Source of the DNA: Macrostomum hystrix
Taxonomy: Eukaryota > Platyhelminthes > Macrostomidae
Assembly: GCA_950097015.1 (NCBI GenBank)
Contig: CATNEN010000038.1
Span: forward strand, 24,589,001-24,653,000
Direction of reading: 5' to 3'
DNA: 64,000 nucleotides
A model generated the notes under the pieces. That model was not told the DNA's origin. It searched no databases and saw only the letters and a list, made by a program, of their open reading frames with translations. This document shows positions 58,432 to 64,000 of the stretch, in pieces. Each line of letters begins with the position of its first letter. The first letter of the stretch is position 1. Both the position numbers and the translations under genes were made by a program.

Positions 58432-58812
58432 TCACATGGCTTCATCATCCATCGGTGCATCGCCAGCATCGCCGACGGCCGAAGACACGCCGGGAGCAGC
58501 AGTAGCCGCAGAGTTCGCCCCTGTCTGTTTCTCAGCCCGAATCTCGTCCAATAGCTCCACAGCGTCCCGCTTCAGATCCATTGTGGATTGAGCCAAATTG
58601 TTGAGGTAGACGTCAATCTGGTCCACAGTGTTCTCTAAATCAGCGTACTCAGCCAGCAAGCCGAGATCAGAGTCATCAACTTCAGCTGCCGGCGGTAGGC
58701 CAGCGACTGGCTGACTTTCCTCGTTCATCTGATCATCGCCGCTGCCTTGACCAGTTGAGTCGCCGCTTGCTGCTCCGTTCGACGCAAATGATTTGTCCGA
58801 GTTGGCTGTCAT
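58432..58812 (-). CDS. BBLN: bublin-like coiled-coil protein (UPF0184 family)
   Basis: Single-exon ORF of 126 residues from ATG 58812 to TGA at 58432-58434. The centre (EYADLENTVDQIDVYLNNLA, then DLKRDAVELLDEIRAEKQ) aligns with the coiled-coil core of vertebrate BBLN/C9orf16, whose core reads as an EYxxIxxxLDQIxxxLDxLE heptad pattern. The flanks are acidic, Ser/Ala/Gly-rich and disordered. Human BBLN is about 83 residues, so this one has longer ends. BBLN and its worm relative act at intermediate-filament networks of the apical cytoskeleton. The assignment rests on one short coiled coil and is moderate. Confidence 0.6.
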   Translation of the reverse strand: MTANSDKSFASNGAASGDSTGQGSGDDQMNEESQPVAGLPPAAEVDDSDLGLLAEYADLENTVDQIDVYLNNLAQSTMDLKRDAVELLDEIRAEKQTGANSAATAAPGVSSAVGDAGDAPMDDEAM

Positions 58813-58934
58813 GCTGGGTGAGAAAAATCAATTTTCCAAATCTGGAATTTTTTCGTAGTAGAAAACCGATGCTATTTATAAGAATTAGCTAGCCAGAAGG
58901 CAATGCCACCCACCCTACAATCACACAGGGGTGT

Positions 58935-59190
58935 GTACATCTGCCATGACATTTTTCATCGTCTTCGCGACTGCGCCCCAAATAAATATGGCAGTGCACC
59001 TGAAGGCTGCGCACGGCTGTTCAGTCCACGGACTGGGGGGACGCCACAGCCACACTTAATTACCCCAGCTGATTCTGGTACCAATTTAACAGGTGGGTGG
59101 ACTGAAGCAATGGGGAGTTAAGGGTCTTGCAAAAATACGCAAATTTTTCCAGTGGAGTCGAGAACTGAACCCCGACCTTTAAGTCAAGAC
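58935..59190 (-). mobile_element. decayed SINE family I copy
   Basis: GCACCTGAAGGCTGCGCACG, CTGTTCAGTCCACGGACTGG, GCCACAGCCACACTTAATTA and a decayed head (GAGAACTGAACCCCGACCTT), in minus orientation. It lies upstream of the bublin-like gene. Confidence 0.8.
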
Positions 59191-59194
59191 CAAT

Positions 59195-59470
59195 CGCCAT
59201 GAAAATCCAGAACACGGACTAAAACTATCCGCTCTATCCGATGAAACTGCTGAATATCTCGACGATGCTGACACCCGACGGCTTTGAAGGTTAGTTCATC
59301 GTAAAGGGCGGAAAATTTTGAATTACACGGTCGAATGTCACGAACATTGGTCATTCGGTTTGGGAGTCTGTAAAGTAGGCAGTTGGTTATTGAAATACCC
59401 CCGTGGTCTTCCCCGAGGGGGAAATAGGGTGGTCTTTCTACTGTTAACAGTAAGACTACCAAGCCATTTT
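59195..59470 (-). repeat. dispersed repeat family III copy
   Basis: Contains the reverse complement of blocks at 54350-54715 (GACCAATCGCCATGAAAATC; AAAGGGCGGAAAA; GGTCATTCGGTTTGGGAG), then CCCCGTGGTCTTCCCC as at 33890-34060. A fourth, weaker trace is at 59790-59990. Confidence 0.7.
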
Positions 59471-60297
59471 GCCGCCCGTTTTTATACCAAGGTCTGATTG
59501 GTTGACAGACTAGGCGATGGTGTCCTGTGGTTGAGCTGCGCCTAATATTTTGGCTTGAGCATTGAAATTTGAGAAATTCGCGTCAGGGTGTCCATAGTAG
59601 CTTAGTTCCACCTGTTGTAGCCCTTGAAGGTCCAGCAGTCTGTCTAGATAAAGGTAGGTGACCACCGAAGACGGAGATGATGCAGGCACATTCGGGTGAC
59701 ATGCTGATCAATTTTGAAGGCCTGGCAAGGCCGCACTGAGGCGCAGTGCAAATTCGTGTATAGGGGTGTATGAAATACACTAGCTCTTATGGGAAAAATC
59801 GGAACTTCAGCCAGAAATATTGAATATCTCGACGGTCTGAAGAGCTGGCGACTTGTTTATTGTTTCAGAAGATGCGCAACAAAAAGTTGGCCCGTGTTCT
59901 TGAGTTTCGTGTGCAGCAAAAAAATTGTCAGGGGTGGGAAATTTCCCCCTCCCTTGGTAGTTCTACTGTTAATATACGAGTAGAATATTGTGTCTTTGTG
60001 ACAATAATTTCTCATTTTTGGGGGCTCAGCAGTGTCTATCCAGATTACAGAACGATTTAAGGGGAGAATTCTTTGTAACCTAAAAAACTAGTCTTCCAGG
60101 AAAATCATTGAAACTAATAACGAAAGGTTAAACAGTTTAAACTGTAATAACGAAACAATTTTAGTACAATATATTTCAGTTAGAAATGCTTTAGAAAACT
60201 AATTGGCGCGGAAAAAACTGAAAACAGCATGGCAACAAAGATGTAAAGCACACGTTCTTAGTTGTCTCGAAGGTTCGTTGCGTGTAACAACTGCACC
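59471..60297. other. spacer with a weak family III trace
   Basis: 59790-59990 repeats AATATCTCGACG, TTGGCCCGTGTTCTTGA and CTACTGTTAA words of dispersed repeat family III. No gene is supported. Confidence 0.4.
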
Positions 60298-61017
60298 CTA
60301 TCGTTTAACAAGCTTCGGCTTGAGCAGTAGGATATGAATTTCCGGACAAGCATAATCTGGATGCATCTGGTTTAGTGGCACACGAACAAAAGTATCAAAA
60401 TATTGATTGCATTTCGAGAAAAATCTTTGCTCCAAGTCCGATTTGTCCGGCCTAGCTTCGTAGGCGAACAATACACCGGCATTGGTTGCCAAGCGACGCA
60501 TGGCACCTAGCAACGGTTCTATGGCGTCCTCGTAGTACAGGCATTCGCTAACAACTAATAATTTTTCTCCAGTGGGACACCAAGGCGGCAGACAATCTTC
60601 AGCTAGCTTTGACCAGTCAAATTCGTGACAGGTGACAACAGAACTCGAAGCTGCCATAATCTCAGCGTTAGCATCGACATTTCTACGCATCAAAGGCAGA
60701 CAGTCTGGCAGGTCGGTGAGAAAAACACGCCGATAGCCCAGCTGTGCCAATTTCAGACCGACTAAACCAGTACCGGAGCCGAGTTCCACAACTGGCACCG
60801 CGGCCGGGTCGGGCAGGCCAACGGACTGGATGTCGGCATAGTCTAGCCAGTACGCCAGAACCAAGGCAGCGTCCCAGATAACACCGCCGACGTCGCATAC
60901 GCTGGCTTGCCAGATTTGTAGGCTAGTAGAAGCTTTTGTCGATTCTTGGAATTCTACTATTCGACAGAAGTGCGAAGCTGTCGATGTTGAATCTGAATTT
61001 TCGACCATCGAACTCAC
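60298..61017 (-). CDS. VCPKMT: VCPKMT/METTL21D-like protein lysine methyltransferase
   Basis: Single-exon ORF of 239 residues; human VCPKMT has 229. Family members transfer methyl groups from S-adenosylmethionine to lysine; VCPKMT trimethylates a lysine of the AAA ATPase VCP/p97 in the cytosol. Seen: N-terminal FCRIVEFQESTKASTSLQIW, then GGVIWDAALVLAYWLD. Motif I is VVELGSGTGLVGLKLAQLGY, followed by VFLTDLPDCLPLMRRNVDAN. The active-site strand VVSECLYYEDAIEPLL is SECLYYE where many relatives have (A/S)D(C)xYYE. The C-terminus has LFAYEARPDKSDLEQRFF and DYACPEIHILLLKPK. The C-terminal block fits METTL21D better than METTL21A/B/C. Substrate is inferred. A 24-bp minisatellite starts about 40 bp upstream of the ATG. 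Confidence 0.8.
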   Translation of the reverse strand: MSSMVENSDSTSTASHFCRIVEFQESTKASTSLQIWQASVCDVGGVIWDAALVLAYWLDYADIQSVGLPDPAAVPVVELGSGTGLVGLKLAQLGYRRVFLTDLPDCLPLMRRNVDANAEIMAASSSVVTCHEFDWSKLAEDCLPPWCPTGEKLLVVSECLYYEDAIEPLLGAMRRLATNAGVLFAYEARPDKSDLEQRFFSKCNQYFDTFVRVPLNQMHPDYACPEIHILLLKPKLVKR

Positions 61018-61054
61018 GCAGGCTAAAATTTTTTAATTTCAAATTTTATGTGGA

Positions 61055-61455
61055 AGCTGCTAGTCTCTAGATAGTGGAAGCTGCTGGTCTCTAGATAATG
61101 AAAGCTGCTGGTTTCTAGATAATGAAAGCTGCTGGTTTCTAGATAGTGAAAGCTGCTGGTTTCTAGATAGTGGAAGTTGCTGGTCTCTAGATAATGAAAG
61201 CTGCTGGTTTCTAGATAATGAAAGCTGCTGGTTTCTAGATAATGAAAGCTGCTGGTTTCTAGATAATGAAAGCTGCTGGTTTCTAGATAATGAAAGCTGC
61301 TGGTTTCTAGATAATGAAAGCTGCTGGTTTCTAGATAGTGAAAGCTGCTGGTTTCTAGATAGTGAAAGCTGCTGGTTTCTAGATAGTGAAAGCTGCTGGT
61401 CTCTAGATAGTGGAAGCTGCTGGTTTCCTGATAGTGGAGGCTGCTGGTGGTGAAG
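61055..61455. repeat. 24-bp minisatellite upstream of the VCPKMT-like gene
   Basis: About 16 units of GAAAGCTGCTGGTTTCTAGA(TAAT). A minus-strand ORF (61467-61060) reads LSLSRNQQ repeats beginning MHIMLHHQQPPLSG. It is probably a by-product of the 24-bp period, though it directly precedes the gene on the same strand. Confidence 0.92.
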
Positions 61456-61979
61456 CATTATATGCACAGAAAACTGCGAAATGAAGAAAAAATAGACAAA
61501 ACAGTCAGTAAAACAAAGAAATATACTTGATAATTTTGCGAAATAATTTTGTAAGCTCCAAACTGGTGTATTTTATGCACAACAAGAATTTTTGCAGCAG
61601 CATTGCATTCGTAGAACGTATGAAGTATACATTGTATAATTTTAAGTTGATAAATGCAGCAAACGTTAAAATATTACGAGCGTATTTACTACCTGAAAAT
61701 ATTGTTGCAAAAAGTAAGACATTAGAAAACTGTTGGCACCATAACAAACAAAATGGATTTTTAGTTTGAGAAAAAACCATATAAATAGTACATAATCTAA
61801 CATATTCTTCATTTAATAGACTTATCATAGGAAAGTTTCTTTTAAATTTTAGCATTTTCAAATTCAAGGTCACGAGAAAACCCCTGCAATATTTTTATTG
61901 AAGGTCAAACGCCATTCGGGCGTAAATCTTATTAAGGTTAAACGGCGGATAATCCCCGTCAAGGTCATGCGATGAAACA
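61456..61979. other. AT-rich spacer
   Basis: Overlapping AT-driven ORFs on both strands (61505-61873, 61527-61769), with no recognised motif. No gene is supported. Confidence 0.45.
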
Positions 61980-63882
61980 CTAGCCGAGTTCCTGACTGGC
62001 AGCCAACAGTGCCAAGGTGGCAGCCGGCTCAGCGCCGTCGCCGACACCGAAGCCTCCAAGTCGACGCAGGCGCCGAAGCCGGTCGCGAATGGCGCTAACA
62101 GCCTCAGCCGAACGTCCGGCGTCCGAGCAGCGGCGAAGAAAATCGGCCAATGGCTCGGCGGCCAGCTCGACAGCTTCGTCTAGCCGGGTGTCCGGCTTCG
62201 TTGGCAACATCGACGGCGAACGAGAAGGCGAAGTTGTGGCCGACACCGAAGCGGCTAGGCGAGCCAGCTCGGCTCGGAGCTCAACCATGGTAGAGCGAAG
62301 CTCGGCAGCGTCCTGAACACCGACTAACTCGGTGTCCTCTTCTTCGTCAACATCCAACTCTTCGTTTCTATCGCCGATATTGTCGCTAGAAAACTCCGCT
62401 CCTCTGTGAGGACGGCCCTGTCGACGTCGCTGTCGCAGGCGTTCCAGCAAATCAACGTCGCCATCGATGCCAGCTCGGAGGCGACGCAGCAAGCGGAAGT
62501 CGACGACGTCGATAAAAGTTTCTAAGAAAAATTACATAAAAATAAGAAGGAGCTAATTAAAGTTTGCTAATATTATCATAAACGCTTAATCTCAACAAGA
62601 CGAACCAAAATTCACGTCACACCCTTTGCCGACGTCCTCGTTAACGTCCTCTGGATAGTTTTTGACTTAGAGAAAACAAGAATTTGCAGTTTGCGCTTAG
62701 TCAAAATACTCGTAGAAGATCTAAGCATGTGTGAATATGTGCCTATACTTAACGTATTCGTGAGCGCGTGTGTGCTCAGGAATCAGGGGGTTACCAAATA
62801 ATGTACATTGCCTAGAGCCCTTCTGCAGTTATTTATTATCATTATTATTATTATTTATTACCTCTTGAGTGAATTCTAATTGGCTCATCTTCACAAGGAG
62901 TTTCGCCATCTTCCACATCTTCTTGGGTAGCAGCCATGCGACAAGCTAACGCGTGACGCAAATGCGGTGGCAGAGGCAGTGCTGGCTCAATTGAAGTCAA
63001 CGGACTGGTCGTACTCAGCCCGTGCCGTCTCAGCTGACCTGGAAGAGACTGATGACCGTGCCGAGCTTGGTCCTCTGATACAGTTCCGCTAGCGACTTGG
63101 TGAAGAAAACGCTGCAGAGTGCTGACAGTTCTGAAACACGGCATCTCCAGCTTGCCACCGCTTCCGTTGCTGTTATGTCGCACCTTAGCTGCGTCTGAGC
63201 AGGTGAGTAAGAGTTGCAAATGATTATGAGCCAAGAAAAAACAATATCCGGTTTTAAAAACATTTTAAAAGCGTTTTGAATGAATCTAAAACGTTGCTTG
63301 CTAGAGTTTTCTATCAAGTTAATAAAATTCCCCTAGCCTACTTGAAGTAGCAACAGCGGATGACGCGCTCGACTCGCAAAAACTATTGGCTGGCGTGGAA
63401 GAGAAAACTGGCCTAGCAGAGGCGAAGCTGGTAAACAGGCTGCCACTGGCGGTGTCATTGCTGGTGTTTTCTGAGCCCACAGACATTTTCATCAATGCAA
63501 GCAGCCGATTGTACATCACTAACTGACATCGTTTGGAAGCCGTACCGTTTACCAAATCGGCACCCGCGCTAACACTGGCAACACGAAGTGATACTAGCAA
63601 CGCTAGAGTCGCCTCGGGATCGTTGCTAGGCAGAGCGGTTGCCTTGGTTACATTATATAGAAGCCATTCTAGTAGACGAGAACGTCCAGGCTCGTCACCG
63701 GAAAATAACAGACGATCGTAAAACGAAGACAGAGCTCGATTCTCTTTCGAAGAAGACCTGCTAGCGTTGGCCAAACCAGCTGAATGGGGGCTGCAGTCGA
63801 TAAGCAGGGGACAGCGAAGCTGATGTAAATCAGCTATTACTGAGCGTTGCAGAGAGTCTGTGTTGGCAAAATAGTGGGACAT
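61980..63882 (-). CDS. three-exon gene, weak resemblance to augmin subunit HAUS7
   Basis: Exons 63882-63342, 63194-62862 and 62521-61980 join in phase 1 at both introns, giving 471 residues. Exon 1: LHQLRCPLLIDCSPHS and GRSRLLEWLLYN, similar in order and spacing to the N-terminal CPFLEGL...LEWxC pattern of HAUS7, then CQLVMYNRLLALMKM. Exon 2 is Ser/His-rich (TVSTLQRFLHQVASGTVSED). Exon 3 is Arg-rich and coiled-coil-like (LLRRLRAGIDGDVDLLERLR; LRSTMVELRAELARLAASVS; RLRRLRRLGGFG). If correct, it would be part of the eight-subunit augmin complex that recruits gamma-tubulin to spindle microtubules. Sequence support is thin; the gene structure is much firmer than the name. The intron-2 donor lies in a SINE-derived tail. 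Confidence 0.55.
62725..62860 (+). mobile_element. SINE family II 3' part in intron 2
   Basis: GTGTGCTCAGGAATCAG, ACCAAATAATGTACATTGCC and CCCTTCTGCAGTTATTTATT match the 3' half of the family II copy at 24849-25215, ending in a (TTA)n tail that reaches the exon boundary at 62862. It is in plus orientation, opposite to the gene. Confidence 0.7.
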
Positions 63883-64000
63883 TGTGACAGGACAGGCTGC
63901 AATATGAGTTAGACATGAATGTGCGATAACTTTAAACGTTTTATGTTCATGAAAATTCCCTATTTAATTAACTTGCCAGTGCAAGACATGCGGTTAATAA
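63883..64000. other. upstream flank of the HAUS7-like gene
   Basis: Only 118 bp to the window edge. It may contain the 5' untranslated region and promoter of the minus-strand gene. No motif is clear. Confidence 0.3.

Overview
This is nuclear DNA of an animal. The genes have spliceosomal introns (GT/AG, with exon phases that join cleanly), a standard genetic code, animal-specific families (TRPM-type channel, ANKFN1/Wake, augmin-like, bublin), tRNA-derived SINEs, and DNA transposons of the KDZ, mariner, Tc1/IS630 and hAT types. Proteins are divergent from vertebrate ones. Many introns are filled with private minisatellites. I lean towards an invertebrate, possibly lophotrochozoan or flatworm-like, but no sequence here fixes the phylum.

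Layout. 1-430 is a GC-rich minisatellite whose inverted relative lies at 11515-12390. Between them are a spliced KDZ transposase (1158-4312, + strand), relics of Tc1-like and mariner transposases (4857-5054, 5764-6330), and a minus-strand gene (11320-8642). That gene's last exon is a 30-bp repeat read as a Gly/Pro/Ser/Asn/Arg-rich tract. 12400-15800 is AT-rich and holds a mariner-type element with long terminal inverted repeats (14595-15588). Prolidase (PEPD, four exons) spans 15823-19909 and carries a Tc1/IS630-like element, a hAT-type MITE and a SINE in its introns. A type I membrane protein with Ig-like segments spans 20710-25510.

The centrepiece is a 20-exon ion-channel gene at 27415-41521, about 1440 residues. 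I joined every exon by phase. The N-terminus encodes ankyrin repeats, the middle is the TRPM-type LSDAT/MHR region, and then come six membrane segments, a pore, a TRP box and a coiled coil. Ankyrin repeats are not part of the usual TRPM architecture. Nearly every long intron of this gene carries a different minisatellite, several of which begin at the 5' splice site. A short single-pass membrane ORF follows (41757-42017).

42018-46547 is gene-poor, with a foldback element, a tRNA-like relic and a full-length SINE. ANKFN1/Wake (ankyrin, FN3 and RA-like C-terminus) is at 46548-50106 in two exons. 51195-52175 is a 21-bp minisatellite whose minus strand repeats a 5' splice site, branch-point-like and 3' splice site set in each unit. 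55842-57608 is an intronless TRP-like channel copy broken by one stop and two frameshifts. Minus-strand genes close the window: a bublin-like coiled-coil protein (58812-58432), a VCPKMT/METTL21D-like methyltransferase (61017-60298) and a three-exon gene with weak HAUS7 resemblance (63882-61980).

The genes do not form a pathway. The shared theme is how repeats shape introns. At least ten copies of one SINE family, three of a second, four loci of a minisatellite-bearing hAT-like MITE and about a dozen intronic minisatellites lie within or next to genes, in places touching splice sites. All gene models are read by eye from splice consensus and reading-frame continuity, with no transcript support.
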